The notes: generated by a model from the sequence alone, not told the origin. 64,000 nucleotides of DNA from Hyphococcus formosus (GCF_046736345.1 NZ_CP157210.1:1116001-1180000); one strand, 5' to 3'. Counted from the stretch's first letter, positions 1 through 10,100 are shown. A program made the numbers and translations.

Positions 1-135
1 ATCGGCCTCAGTATATTGGTCATAGGGCTGATCGACCGTGTAGTCGGCGCGCATATGTTCGTAATCACCGCGCAAGACATGGCTGGTGTTCGCTTCAAAT
101 GGGTTTTTCGGTGTTTGTGTATGGTTCTGTTCCAT
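1..135 (-). CDS. phhA: Phenylalanine 4-monooxygenase, N-terminal fragment (runs off the window)
   Basis: Only the first 45 residues lie in the window; the gene continues past base 1. After a polar leader it reads DYTVDQPYDQYTEAD, which resembles the stretch just before the catalytic domain of bacterial phenylalanine hydroxylases (D-Y-x-V-x-Q-x-W/Y-x-x-Y-T). That enzyme uses pterin and iron to turn phenylalanine into tyrosine. The catalytic His-His-Glu site is not in view, so the call rests on this short segment and on the divergent Lrp-type regulator next door, a common partner of phhA in proteobacteria. The ATG at 135 is the only suitable start. Confidence 0.72.
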   Translation of the reverse strand, partial: MEQNHTQTPKNPFEANTSHVLRGDYEHMRADYTVDQPYDQYTEAD

Positions 136-244
136 GCGCCATTTATAACATTGCCCAATTAGGAAATTTTGCCATTCTTAGCGTGTTATTGATATTTTAC
201 GGGATATTTTCTATCTTCTCATCGCTTTTTCGGGAATATTTCTC
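136..244. promoter_or_regulatory. Divergent promoter region between phhA and the Lrp-type regulator
   Basis: AT-rich 109-base gap between divergent starts. It holds three similar AT-rich words: GATATTTTA at 190-198, GATATTTTC at 204-212 and GAATATTTC about 30 bases further on. Lrp/AsnC proteins bind degenerate AT-rich sites and usually repress themselves, so these could be operator half-sites. The motif identification is an inference from spacing and composition. Confidence 0.35.
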
Positions 245-706
245 ATGATAGACAAGATCGACAACCAAATTCTCGACCTTATCCAGGCTGACAGCCGACT
301 CACCAATGCGGAAATTGCCGAAAAAGTCGGCCTTTCCCAATCCGCCTGTCATCGCCGTGTCAAACAACTCGAAGATGCGGGGGTAATCGAGGGATATTCG
401 GCGCGAATAAATCGTGGCGCAATCGGACTTAACGTCTTTGCCTATGTTTTCGTCAAGCTTGATTTCCATACAGAGGAAAATATCGATGCGTTCGAACGAG
501 GCGTGAATTTGATCGAGGAAGTAGTATCGTGTTCCGCAATTTCGGGGGGCGGCGATTACATTCTACAGGTTGTGGCACGGGATATGGATGGTTTTGCCGA
601 AGTCGCACTTAAAAAACTCGCGCGACTTCCGGGCGTAAAAGATTCATCGTCCAACTTTGTACTCTCGACAATGAAACAGTCGGCGGGATGGCCACTCTCA
701 ATCTAG
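245..706 (+). CDS. Lrp/AsnC family transcriptional regulator
   Basis: A 153-residue one-domain-pair regulator of usual length. Residues 1-60 form the AsnC-type winged helix-turn-helix (IDNQILDLIQADSRLTNAEI, then VGLSQSACHRRVKQLE). Residues 65-150 form the ligand-binding RAM domain with the typical GGGDYILQVVARD strand. Such proteins bind amino acids as octamers or dimers and control amino-acid metabolism. Being divergent from phhA, it probably senses phenylalanine or tyrosine and controls phhA and itself; this is inference from position. It converges with the EF-hand gene, leaving a 26-base gap. Confidence 0.9.
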   Translation: MIDKIDNQILDLIQADSRLTNAEIAEKVGLSQSACHRRVKQLEDAGVIEGYSARINRGAIGLNVFAYVFVKLDFHTEENIDAFERGVNLIEEVVSCSAISGGGDYILQVVARDMDGFAEVALKKLARLPGVKDSSSNFVLSTMKQSAGWPLSI

Positions 707-732
707 CTGGCGGCGAGCATGCTCACCCTGCG

Positions 733-1266
733 TCAGGCTTCGGGGCGCAAGAAAGCCTGACGCTGGGCAAACAATGCAAGCTCGGCGCGCGTCAACGCAC
801 CGTTGGCATTAAGGTCCGACGACAAGAAAATCGCTTCTTGCAGACCTTTATACTCCCCGTGCTGCATTTTTCCGTCCTCGCCCGCATAGGCGTAAAACGT
901 ATGACGTGAGACCGCATCAATGCGCGCATGTTCGGCAGGCGACAGCGCAGCGGATGTGCGATCAGGCAAAGAAATCGTCTCGTAGGAGTTTGTTTTCTCA
1001 ACAACGACAAAGCCGTTCAAATTCGCAAGCTCAGCGGTCACGATATTGAGCGCGGCAAATTCATCGACACTAAGCGCGTTGTCGCCATCCTGATCGGCGC
1101 GGAAAAATACCTGATCAGCATGAATAGATGCTTCGGTCTTTGAAAGCTTGGTCAACTCATCATTGTCATAAGCAGGACCGGGATTGATACCAACCAAAGA
1201 AGTAACAGCAACACCAGCGGCTGCGAGTGTAGCGACGACTGAGTTCATAAAAATTGAAGTGGGCAT
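733..1266 (-). CDS. Exported EF-hand calcium-binding protein
   Basis: A 177-residue protein with a hydrophobic N-terminus (residues about 5-27) that looks like a signal peptide or anchor. It has two EF-hand loops: DQDGDNALSVDEF near residue 58 is canonical (D-x-D-x-D-N-x-L-x-x-x-E) and DLNANGALTRAEL near residue 153 is a good second copy. A GAGGAG ribosome site seven bases before the ATG at 1266 supports this start. Function is unknown beyond likely calcium binding in the periplasm. It stands alone, with no obvious operon partner. Confidence 0.82.
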   Translation of the reverse strand: MPTSIFMNSVVATLAAAGVAVTSLVGINPGPAYDNDELTKLSKTEASIHADQVFFRADQDGDNALSVDEFAALNIVTAELANLNGFVVVEKTNSYETISLPDRTSAALSPAEHARIDAVSRHTFYAYAGEDGKMQHGEYKGLQEAIFLSSDLNANGALTRAELALFAQRQAFLRPEA

Positions 1267-1432
1267 GACAACGCTCCTCTAACTCAGACATTAGATAAAC
1301 GCCTGAGCGGGGCCGAAGTTCGGGTTAATCATGAATTTATCGGGGCGAGCGCGGCAAAAATCGGGCGAATAAGGCGAAATTCCGCCATTTTCTACTGCCG
1401 CGTGTATCAAGCCCAATAAGGTCGCCCGAGAC

Positions 1433-2371
1433 CTATTCAGCGGGCTGCTGCGCCAATTTCTCCGGCGTTTGGGCCTGTTCCGGCGGGGTGCCATGTACCC
1501 GCGCCCATCGCTCTTTGATCATCTTTGAGGTCAGCCGAGAGCCGTCTGGCGACCATCCGGGCGGTCCAAATGTATAGCCGAGCACCTCACGAAGGGACTT
1601 TGCCGAGACTACGTCTTTGGCGATCCCGATCCATTCATGGAATGAAATCACGAGCGGATTGAATGTGCCGAGGTTTTTGACAATTCCATAGCGCGGTTTT
1701 TCGGTTTCATCTTCTTTTATGAAAGTACCGAACAGCCGATCCCAAATAATCAGTGTCCCTGCATAATTGGCGTCGAGATATTTTGGATTGGTTGCATGGT
1801 GAACCCGATGGTGGCTCGGCGTATTAAAGATCCATTCAAATGGCCCCATCCGCGAAATCAGCTCTGTGTGTATCCAGAATTGATAGAGCAGATTGATCGC
1901 GCCCACGAACAAAACCATCGCCGGATGAAACCCAATCAAAACCAAAGGCGTTTTAAATAGCACCTGCGCTAAAATCTGCCCGGTCCAGGTTTGGCGCAAT
2001 GCCGTCGTCAGATTGTAATGTTGCGATGAGTGATGGACCACATGACTGGCCCAGAACCATCGGCGTTCATGACTGATCCGATGCCACCAATAATAACGTA
2101 AATCATCGATGACGAAGCAAATAACAACGGTCCACCAGGTGTTGGGAATCTCAAACAGGCGGTATTGGTAAGCAGCCGTGAAGATGGCCGCGACTAAAGC
2201 AGCCCCACCTAATAAAGGCGCAAGCTCGCTACCGAAGCCCATGAGCAGACTCGCCGCGGAATCCCGCGCCTCATACCGGCCACGCTTCATGATCCGTACA
2301 GCGATTATTTCGGCAACGACAAAGATAAGAAATGCAGGAACCGCATAGGCGATGATATCGGGAAATTCCAT
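1433..2371 (-). CDS. Sterol desaturase / fatty acid hydroxylase family membrane protein
   Basis: About 312 residues with several membrane helices and the histidine clusters of the di-iron fatty acid hydroxylase superfamily: WWHRISHE, then HVVHH about 14 residues on, and HHRVHH in the second half, followed by the usual N-P-K-Y-L-D-x-N-Y-A segment. These enzymes hydroxylate or desaturate lipids in the membrane; the substrate cannot be told here. The start is either GTG at 2374 or ATG at 2371, directly after the stop of the preceding gene; GAGGG eight bases before the ATG favours the ATG. Probably cotranscribed with that gene. Confidence 0.85.
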   Translation of the reverse strand: MEFPDIIAYAVPAFLIFVVAEIIAVRIMKRGRYEARDSAASLLMGFGSELAPLLGGAALVAAIFTAAYQYRLFEIPNTWWTVVICFVIDDLRYYWWHRISHERRWFWASHVVHHSSQHYNLTTALRQTWTGQILAQVLFKTPLVLIGFHPAMVLFVGAINLLYQFWIHTELISRMGPFEWIFNTPSHHRVHHATNPKYLDANYAGTLIIWDRLFGTFIKEDETEKPRYGIVKNLGTFNPLVISFHEWIGIAKDVVSAKSLREVLGYTFGPPGWSPDGSRLTSKMIKERWARVHGTPPEQAQTPEKLAQQPAE

Positions 2372-2374
2372 CAC

Positions 2375-2782
2375 TTACGCCCTCGCCGTTGCAATATGAC
2401 GTCGCGCCCACAAGCCCGCTTCTGGCGCGTTTACGCGCACAGCGCGAGAGCCCGGATCTGCGGGATAAATTGTGAGCGTTTGGTCACTAATGGCTGTTCT
2501 GGGCAAATGACCGGCCGCAAACCGGCGCGTCACCAGATCAAGCCCAAGCCGGGAAATGATTACGAGGCCGCCGCATTCCCCTAATGCTAAAACGGCGCGG
2601 CCATTTTCATCGACCAGCCATTCGCGGACCTGAAAATCAGGCTCGTCAAATGACAATCGGTCCTGCGCCTCTTCGACCGTTAATGCGGGCACCGGCGCGC
2701 GAAATACCGCCCATGCCAACAGCACCATCGCGCCAATGGCCAGCAGAGAAATGATTGAATCGATTAAAAGATTGCCCGTCAT
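2375..2782 (-). CDS. Small membrane-anchored protein of unknown function
   Basis: About 135 residues from the ATG at 2782: one hydrophobic segment (residues about 4-25) followed by a soluble domain of roughly 105 residues with no motif I recognise. The open frame extends back to 3079 but that part is antisense to ndk and has no family resemblance, so the internal ATG is the better start. Its stop abuts the start of the sterol-desaturase-like gene, suggesting translational coupling. It may be specific to alphaproteobacteria. Confidence 0.7.
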   Translation of the reverse strand: MTGNLLIDSIISLLAIGAMVLLAWAVFRAPVPALTVEEAQDRLSFDEPDFQVREWLVDENGRAVLALGECGGLVIISRLGLDLVTRRFAAGHLPRTAISDQTLTIYPADPGSRAVRVNAPEAGLWARRHIATARA

Positions 2783-2827
2783 GGGCCCGCTATCACTCCG
2801 TTTCCAGAGCGCAATTAAAGCGGATTT

Positions 2828-2858
2828 GCCCTGCTCAGCCAATAGCGGTGAGCAGGGC
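2828..2858 (-). terminator. Hairpin downstream of ndk
   Basis: GCCCTGCTCA (2828-2837) pairs perfectly with TGAGCAGGGC (2849-2858) around an 11-base loop, 13 bases after the ndk stop. No clear U-run follows on the minus strand, so it may be a weak terminator or a 3'-end stabilising stem. Confidence 0.5.
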
Positions 2859-2870
2859 GGAAATTCCGGC

Positions 2871-3293
2871 TTAGCCGACGAGTTCTTCTTTCGTGAAGAA
2901 GAATTCGATTTCTTGCGCCGCAGTATCAGGGCCGTCTGAACCGTGAACTGAGTTTTCGCCGATTGATTCAGCGAATTCAGCGCGGATCGTGCCCGGTGCA
3001 GCTTCGGCTGGATTCGTTGCGCCCATGATTTCGCGGTTACGCGCAATCGCGTTTTCGCCTTCGAGAACCTGAACAACAACAGGCTCGGACATCATGAATT
3101 CGACCAATTCGCCGAAGAATGGGCGATCTTTGTGAACGCCGTAAAAGCCCTCGGCCTGTTCGCGGGTCATGCGAATACGCTTGGAAGCAACAACGCGAAG
3201 GCCGCCCTCTTCCAGCTTGGCAATCACTTTGCCGGTGATGTTGCGACGGGTCGCATCAGGTTTGATGATAGAAAAGGTGCGTTCGAGCGCCAT
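2871..3293 (-). CDS. ndk: Nucleoside diphosphate kinase
   Basis: The 140-residue protein has the normal bacterial Ndk length. It transfers the gamma phosphate of ATP to other NDPs through a phosphohistidine. It starts MALERTFSIIKPDATRRNI, has the RPFFGELVEFMMS segment, and carries the active-site signature GENSVHGSDGP, in which the His is phosphorylated, near residue 117. The open frame extends upstream to 3398, but family alignment fixes the start at the ATG at 3293. It is separated from fadB by a terminator and so is probably transcribed alone. Confidence 0.97.
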   Translation of the reverse strand: MALERTFSIIKPDATRRNITGKVIAKLEEGGLRVVASKRIRMTREQAEGFYGVHKDRPFFGELVEFMMSEPVVVQVLEGENAIARNREIMGATNPAEAAPGTIRAEFAESIGENSVHGSDGPDTAAQEIEFFFTKEELVG

Positions 3294-3399
3294 GTCTTTG
3301 GTCCTCAATTGTGGAAAAAATGATGAATCTGTAGCGCTTCCTATCAACGCTTTTGCATTGCGGCAAGAGGCAAGCCGCAATGGCGTTTTCGGCCCCAAG

Positions 3400-3430
3400 A
3401 AAAAACCCGGCCGAAAATTCTCGGCCGGGT
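3400..3430 (-). terminator. Intrinsic terminator of the fadA-fadB operon
   Basis: Reading the minus strand, ACCCGGCCGA pairs with TCGGCCGGGT around a six-base loop and is followed by a run of T residues (3400-3405 on the plus strand are A). It lies 25 bases past the fadB stop. Confidence 0.85.
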
Positions 3431-3454
3431 TATTATCCTCGGAATTATAGGGAT

Positions 3455-5665
3455 TTAAGCGGCCTTTCCGCCATAGAGCGTCTCGCCGGATTTTGCCATT
3501 GAGCGGAATTTCTCCGGCGGATTAAAGCGCGCGCCGTATTTCTGGGCGAGGCTTTCGGCTTTACGGACAAAGGTCTCTAGGCCGATCGTGTCGATATGGC
3601 TCATCGGTCCGCCGGTCCACGGCGCAAAGCCCCAGCCGAAAATTGCCCCGAGATCCGCTGATTGCGGGTCTGAAACAATATCCTCCGCGTAACACTGCGC
3701 CGCCGGGATCAATTGCGCATAAAGAAGACGCTCCTTCGCCTCTTCCAGGCTTGGCTGATCATCAGAAAGCGGGAAATGCTCAGAGAGCCCCTCCCAGAGG
3801 TGTTTCTTTCCGTTCTCTGGATATTCATAGAACCCGCCACCGGATTTGCGGCCATGACGACCAAGATCGACCACCATTTTCTCGAGCAACTCTTCATTGC
3901 CCGATGGCTTATAGTCCTTGCCCAGCTCTTTCTTGGTGGACGTCATCAACATATGACCAAGAGAAAGTGATGTTTCATCGGTCAGCGCAAGCGGTCCGAC
4001 CGGCATACCCAGCGATTTCGCTGCGTTTTCGATCAATGCTGGTTTCACGCCTTCCTGCACCATGATCATGGCCTCGCCGAGATAAGGCGGTACAACACGG
4101 TTCGTATAGAAACCACGTGTATCCTTAACGACGATCGGCGTTTTGCGGATCATGCGAACATAATCAAGCGCCGTCGCCAAAGAGCGATCACCGGATTTCT
4201 CACCCGGAATGATTTCAACCAACGGCATTTTATCAACCGGCGAGAAAAAGTGGATGCCGATAAATTGATCTGGCCGCTCGGAGTTTTTCGCAAGCCCCGT
4301 AATCGGCAGTGTCGATGTATTCGACGCAAAGATAATATCTTCGCCGATAACAGCTTCGGTCTTTTTAATCACGTCCGCTTTGACTTCCGGATCTTCGAAA
4401 ACAGCTTCGATAATCAGATCAACATCTTTCAGGTCGTTATAATCCGTTGTCGGCGTAATCCGCGCCAATAGGGCTTCGCCCTTTTCCTTGGAAACCTTGC
4501 CGCGTGAAACACCTTTTTCGACGATCTTCTCAGAATAGCCTTTGCCCTTTTTCGCATATTCAAGATCGCGATCAAGGAGCACAACGTCCATGCCGCCCTT
4601 AGCCGTAACATAGGCGATACCCGCGCCCATCATACCGGCACCAAGCACACCAACTTTTTTCAACGAAGTCGGCGGAACATCTTTCGGGCGTTGTTCACCC
4701 TTCTCTGCTGCCTGTTTGTTTATAAACAGTGTCCGGATCATATTGCGTGTTTGCGGGCTCGAAAGCAGCTTGACGAAATATTTCGACTCGATCCGAAGCG
4801 CCGTATCCATCGGCACAATTGACCCTTCATAAAGGCAGGACAAAATATATTGGACCGCCGGATAATTGTGGTTGGTCTCGCGCTGCGCCATAGCGTTTGC
4901 CGCCATGAAGAACTGCGCCGCACGCGGGTCCATCGCACCGCCGCCACCGGGGAACTTAAAGCCTTTTTTATCCCACGGCTGCGTCACCTTTGGATTCGCT
5001 TTAACCCATTCCTTGGCTTTGGCCACGACCTGATCGGCAGGAACCACTTCTTGAATGATGCCCTGGCCTTTTGCGGTGTTCGGGTCAATCGGCTTGCCTT
5101 GCGTTGCCAGCATGGCCGCATTTTGAAGGCCAGCCAAACGCGGCAAACGCTGCGTACCGCCCGCGCCGGGAAGCAACCCGACCTGAACCTCAGGGACGCC
5201 CAACTGAATTTTTGGATTATCCGCGACCACGCGGTGATGACAGGCAAGTACCAATTCAAGACCGCCACCGAGCGCAAGGCCATTCACCGCCGCAGCGACC
5301 GGCTTCGCCGCCGCCTCGCCTTTTAACAGCGCTTTTACTGGCTGACCGCCTGTTTCGAGTTTCCGCAATACACTATTGAGCGCGAATGCAGAATTGAATT
5401 GATCCTCTTTGCTCGCGCCCGCGCCTTTACCGACCGAGCCGCTACCGAGCATGTTCAAGTCAGCACCAGCGAGAAACCCTGACGCCTTGCCCGAAGTAAT
5501 GACAGCGCCTTTGATGTTGTCGTCCGCAACAAATTCATCGACCCATTTTGCGAATTCTTCCATCAAATCCGCATCCCAGACATTCATAGACTTGCCCGGC
5601 AGATCAATGGTCACAAGCGCAATGCCGTCGCCGTCGACTTCGATATTAAATGTTTTATAGCTCAT
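3455..5665 (-). CDS. fadB: 3-hydroxyacyl-CoA dehydrogenase / enoyl-CoA hydratase (fatty oxidation alpha subunit)
   Basis: A 736-residue fusion typical of FadB/FadJ. The N-terminal crotonase domain (about 1-290) hydrates enoyl-CoA and has the oxyanion-hole stretch GLALGGGLELVLACHHRVV. The middle NAD-binding domain starts at VGVLGAGMMGAGIAYVTAKG (about 339) and oxidises 3-hydroxyacyl-CoA; IGIHFFSPVDKMPLVEII is the hydroxyacyl-CoA dehydrogenase signature. C-terminal helical domains follow. It lies 28 bases downstream of fadA on the same strand, so the two make the trifunctional beta-oxidation complex. FadB and FadJ cannot be separated by eye. Confidence 0.95.
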   Translation of the reverse strand: MSYKTFNIEVDGDGIALVTIDLPGKSMNVWDADLMEEFAKWVDEFVADDNIKGAVITSGKASGFLAGADLNMLGSGSVGKGAGASKEDQFNSAFALNSVLRKLETGGQPVKALLKGEAAAKPVAAAVNGLALGGGLELVLACHHRVVADNPKIQLGVPEVQVGLLPGAGGTQRLPRLAGLQNAAMLATQGKPIDPNTAKGQGIIQEVVPADQVVAKAKEWVKANPKVTQPWDKKGFKFPGGGGAMDPRAAQFFMAANAMAQRETNHNYPAVQYILSCLYEGSIVPMDTALRIESKYFVKLLSSPQTRNMIRTLFINKQAAEKGEQRPKDVPPTSLKKVGVLGAGMMGAGIAYVTAKGGMDVVLLDRDLEYAKKGKGYSEKIVEKGVSRGKVSKEKGEALLARITPTTDYNDLKDVDLIIEAVFEDPEVKADVIKKTEAVIGEDIIFASNTSTLPITGLAKNSERPDQFIGIHFFSPVDKMPLVEIIPGEKSGDRSLATALDYVRMIRKTPIVVKDTRGFYTNRVVPPYLGEAMIMVQEGVKPALIENAAKSLGMPVGPLALTDETSLSLGHMLMTSTKKELGKDYKPSGNEELLEKMVVDLGRHGRKSGGGFYEYPENGKKHLWEGLSEHFPLSDDQPSLEEAKERLLYAQLIPAAQCYAEDIVSDPQSADLGAIFGWGFAPWTGGPMSHIDTIGLETFVRKAESLAQKYGARFNPPEKFRSMAKSGETLYGGKAA

Positions 5666-5693
5666 TGTTCTGTGTCCGTCCTAAATCTGTGGT

Positions 5694-6902
5694 TTAAACG
5701 CGCTCGATGATGGTGGCTGTGCCCATGCCCGCACCGATACAAAGCGTTACTAGCGCCGTGGATTTTCCAGAGCGCTCAAGTTCGTCAACCACGGTACCCA
5801 TGATCATAGCGCCCGTTGCCCCCAACGGATGTCCCATCGCAATTGCGCCACCATTCACGTTGATGTCGGAATGATCAATATCGAGCGCCTGCATGAAGCG
5901 AAGCACGACAGAAGCAAAGGCTTCGTTCAGCTCCCACAGGTCAATGTCTTTCTTATCCATGCCAGCACGTTTGAGCGCTTTTTGCGCGGCAAACTCAGGA
6001 CCGGTCAGCATAATTGTCGGCTCAGAACCGATGGATGCCATGGAAACGATCCGCGCACGCGGCTTAAGGCTGAGTTTCTTACCGGCCTCTTCATTACCGA
6101 TCAGAACACCAGCGGCACCATCAACAATCCCAGAGGAATTGCCCGCATGATGAACGTGATTGATTTTCTCAAGCTCACCATATTTTTGCAGCGCGACTGC
6201 ATCGAAGCCGAAATTTTCACCGAGCATCGCAAATGACGGGTTTAAAGCGCCAAGCGACTGCATATTCGTATCCGCACGGACTGTCTCGTCATGATCGAGA
6301 AGCGTCCCGCCCATTACGTCACGCACAGGCATAATCGATTTCTCAAAGCGCTTTTCTTTCCATGATTGCGCCGCGCGTTTTTGGCTTTCGACTGCATAAG
6401 CATCGACGTCATCCCGTGACAGGCCATATTTGGTCGCGATCAAATCGGCTGAAATGCCCTGCGGGACGAAATAAGTCTTGAACGCAGTCTCAGGATTGGT
6501 TGGCCATGCGCCACCGTCTGAACCCATGGGCACGCGGCTCATCGATTCAACGCCGCCGCCGATCGTTACATCGGCTTCGCCCGCTTTCACTTTCGCAGCA
6601 GCGATGTTGATGGCCTCAAGGCCACTCGCACAAAAGCGGTTAACCTGAATGCCTGAAGTTGTCTCATCATATCCTGCATTCAAAACAGCAGTCCGCGTGA
6701 TCACGGCACCTTGTTCACCAACCGGAGAGACACAGCCCATTGCCACATCTTCGACGGCATCGGCTTCGAGACCATTCCTGTCGCGAATCGCTTCGAGTAC
6801 CTGCGTGGCCAACTGCACGGGTGTAACCTCATGCAAAGACCCATCGGATTTGCCTTTTCCGCGCGGTGTGCGCACTGCGTCATAAATATAGGCTTCTGTC
6901 AT
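5694..6902 (-). CDS. fadA: Acetyl-CoA acyltransferase (3-ketoacyl-CoA thiolase)
   Basis: 402 residues from the ATG at 6902, the usual thiolase length; an upstream extension of the frame has no homology value. The acyl-accepting cysteine is in NRFCASGLEAINIAA (about residue 92), the second signature is NVNGGAIAMGHPLGATGA, and the C-terminal acid-base cysteine is in TLCIGAGMGTA. It performs the last step of beta-oxidation, releasing acetyl-CoA, and is the first gene of the fadA-fadB operon. A CTGC-N3-GCAG inverted repeat lies about 120 bases upstream. Confidence 0.95.
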   Translation of the reverse strand: MTEAYIYDAVRTPRGKGKSDGSLHEVTPVQLATQVLEAIRDRNGLEADAVEDVAMGCVSPVGEQGAVITRTAVLNAGYDETTSGIQVNRFCASGLEAINIAAAKVKAGEADVTIGGGVESMSRVPMGSDGGAWPTNPETAFKTYFVPQGISADLIATKYGLSRDDVDAYAVESQKRAAQSWKEKRFEKSIMPVRDVMGGTLLDHDETVRADTNMQSLGALNPSFAMLGENFGFDAVALQKYGELEKINHVHHAGNSSGIVDGAAGVLIGNEEAGKKLSLKPRARIVSMASIGSEPTIMLTGPEFAAQKALKRAGMDKKDIDLWELNEAFASVVLRFMQALDIDHSDINVNGGAIAMGHPLGATGAMIMGTVVDELERSGKSTALVTLCIGAGMGTATIIERV

Positions 6903-7019
6903 TCTCGCGTCCTTTCGACCGAAATCAGTGTCGTCTTTGATATATTCTTGCGGCGCGTGGCGTTTACCCAACCACAACCTACTCTTACCTAATTAAGCGC
7001 CGGGCCAAGCCGTTGCAAT

Positions 7020-7032
7020 GCTGCTATGCAGC
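7020..7032. promoter_or_regulatory. GCTGC-N3-GCAGC inverted repeat between fadA and putA
   Basis: The 250-base divergent gap between fadA and putA holds a perfect GCTGC/GCAGC inverted repeat around TAT. It contains CTGC-N3-GCAG, the form reported for PhaR operators in Paracoccus, and shares its TGC-N3-GCA core with two sites at the phasin promoter in this window. A nine-base degenerate core occurs often by chance, so this is a candidate only. I see nothing else definite in the gap. Confidence 0.3.
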
Positions 7033-7152
7033 GGCCAGAAATGTTGAACTTTCGGCCCAATAAAAGTGGCGTACAGCGCGGGTTTCGGGCATGGAGCCAT
7101 TATGAACCATTAGAAGTTCGGTCCATATTTCAACTCGTAGAATGGAAACGCA

Positions 7153-10100
7153 ATGGAAACGTCATCACCGCTCAGCTCAATCCGCGAACGGATCCGCAAC
7201 CACTATCTATTGTCTGAGGAAACGCTGGCCCCACGACTTATTGATGCCGTGGGTCTGGATGACGCCACACGAGACCGCGCACAGGAAGAAGCCGCATCAT
7301 TTGTGCGCGCGGCGCGCGCCGGTGCCGTCCGCTCAGGATTGATCGATAAATTCCTGCAGGAATATGGTCTATCAACGGCAGAGGGTGTCACGCTCATGCG
7401 TCTCGCAGAGGCATTGCTGCGTACCCCAGACGCCGCAACCGCAGACGCATTGATCGAAGACAAGATCGAAGCGGGTGATTGGGCGGCCCACAAAGGGAAA
7501 AGCCCCTTCCCACTGGTGAATTTTTCAACACGGGCGTTGATGCTAACGGCTGCGTGGCTTGACGATATCGAAGCCAAAGACCCCGTGCGCAAAATGGCAG
7601 CCGCAACCAAAGCGGCCCTCGACCGTCTGGGCGAGCCTGTCATTCGCGCATCGGTCGCACAGGCCATGCGCATCATGGGCGAACATTTTGTTCTCGGCGA
7701 AACAATTGATAGCGCCATGAAACGTGCCCGGCGTTTTGCGGACAAGGGATATGTCTTTTCATTCGATATGCTTGGTGAAGCCGCACATACTGCAAAAGAC
7801 GCAGCGAAATATTATCGCGATTACGAGAATGCGATCGAAGCCATCGCCAAACATTCAACCCGTGATCGCGCCGCAGAAAATCCCGGTATATCGGTCAAGC
7901 TTTCGGCCCTGCATCCGCGCTATGAGTTTGTCAAAAAAGAGCGGGTACTGACCGAATTGGGCGACCGCGTCCGCGCGCTGGCCATAAAAGCCAAGGCCGC
8001 GAATATGGGCTTTAATATCGACGCGGAAGAGGCAGATCGCCTCGACCTGTCGCTCGATATTATTGAGCAGCTCATGCGTGACCCCGCCCTTGCTGATTGG
8101 ACGGGCTTTGGCGTTGTGGTCCAAGCCTATCAACGACGCGCATCAGACGTTCTCGATTGGTTGGCGACCCTCTCCCGCGAAACCGGACGACGGATCATGG
8201 TCCGACTTGTTAAAGGGGCCTATTGGGACTCGGAGATCAAACGCGCCCAAGTCATGGGCCTTGAAAGCTATCCGGTATTTACCCGTAAGGTATTGACTGA
8301 TCTCAGCTATATCGCCTGCGCTCGGAAACTGCTTGAAAACACAGACGTATTCTATCCGCAATTTGCGACCCATAATGCGCTTACCGCAACGATGGTAAAA
8401 GCAATGGCGGGCGATTACACCGATTACGAATTGCAACGCCTCCACGGCATGGGCGAAGCACTGCATGACAGCCTGATCGAAAGCGGCGTCCGGTCTCGTA
8501 TCTACGCGCCTGTGGGCGGTCACAAAGAATTGCTGCCCTATCTCGTCCGGCGTCTACTTGAGAATGGCGCGAACTCATCCTTCGTCAATCAGTTGATCGA
8601 TCCGGATTTATCCGTAGACGACGTGGTTGCCGATCCGCTGGAAGAGATCGCCGAGCTAACCCAATTCGCCAATCCGAATATTCCTGCCCCGCGCAATTGC
8701 CTATATGGCGAACGGTTATCGGCAAAAGGTCATGACGAAACCCATCCGCCAACCGCGGAAAACTTTTCGCCTGAAGCGCGGTCAACACTACCGAAGCTCG
8801 TTGCAAAACCGATCATTAATGGCGAGCTGCGGAACGGAAAAGGCGTCGATGTCACGAATCCCGCAAATCATGACGATATCATCGGGCGGGTCGAAAACGC
8901 TGCTGAAAGTGACGTCAATGATGCCTGCGAAACTGCTCATGCCTATGCAGCCGAATGGGCGAACACGCCGGTACAAAAACGCGCGCAGGCCCTTCAACTC
9001 GCTGCGGACCTTCTTGAAGAACGCGATCATCTGTTTATGGCGCTTGCGGTATTTGAAGCCGGCAAGAGCTGGCCAGATGCAATTGCCGAAGTCCGCGAGG
9101 CGGTCGATTTTCTTCGCTATTATGCCTTGCAAGCAGAACGTTTGGACGGCGAACCCGTTGGCGTGATCGGCTGTATATCTCCGTGGAATTTCCCGCTCGC
9201 CATTTTTCTCGGACAGGTAAGCGCGGCTCTTGCCGCGGGGAATTGCGTCATCGCGAAACCCGCAGAACAAACACCCCTGATCGCGTTCGCGGCCGTACAG
9301 CTATTGCACGAAGCGGGAATCCCCGCTGGCGCGCTACATTTCCTGCCTGGCGACGGCCCCGAAGTGGGCGGGCCCCTTGTTGCAAACGAACATGTTAGCG
9401 GCATTATCTTCACAGGTTCGACCGAAGTCGCCCAGATCATTAAACGCGGCCTTATTAGCGCCGGAAAGCATGACGCAATCCTAATCGCGGAAACTGGCGG
9501 CATAAATGCAATGATCGTCGACTCGACGGCCCTTCTTGAACAAGCTGTTACCGATACGGTCGCATCGGCGTTTCAAAGTGCCGGGCAACGTTGTTCTGCA
9601 TGCCGCGTGGTCTGCATTCAAGAAGATGTGGCCGACCGGTTTATCGAAATGCTGGAAGGCGCAATGGCGGAAATGACCGTCGGCAATCCTGCCCTACTTT
9701 CAACCGATGTCGGCCCCGTTATCGACGCTGAGGCAAAACAGAATATCGCTAATCACATCCGTAGACTGAGCGATATTGGTAAAAAGGTCGCCGAAATTGG
9801 AACCCCAGACAAAAACGGCACCTTCATTACGCCGGCAGCCTATGAGTTGCCCTCCATCAGCGACGTCACACAGGAAATATTCGGCCCCGTCCTTCATGTC
9901 GTACGGTTCAGCGCCGATCATCTCGATAACCTGATCGAGGAAATCAATGCGCTCGGCTTTGGTCTGACCATGGGCGTTCACACCCGTATTGACGAGACGA
10001 TGGAGAAAATTTCTCGCCGCGCTCGGGTGGGTAATCTTTACGTGAACCGCAACCAAATTGGCGCGGTTGTCGGGGTTCAGCCTTTTGGCGGCGAAGGCCT

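Noticed and set aside
2783..3079. Longer N-terminus for the small membrane protein gene at 2375-2782
   Set aside because: The extra 99 residues are coded antisense to ndk, are Lys/Ser-rich and unlike any domain; a good membrane segment begins at the inner ATG.
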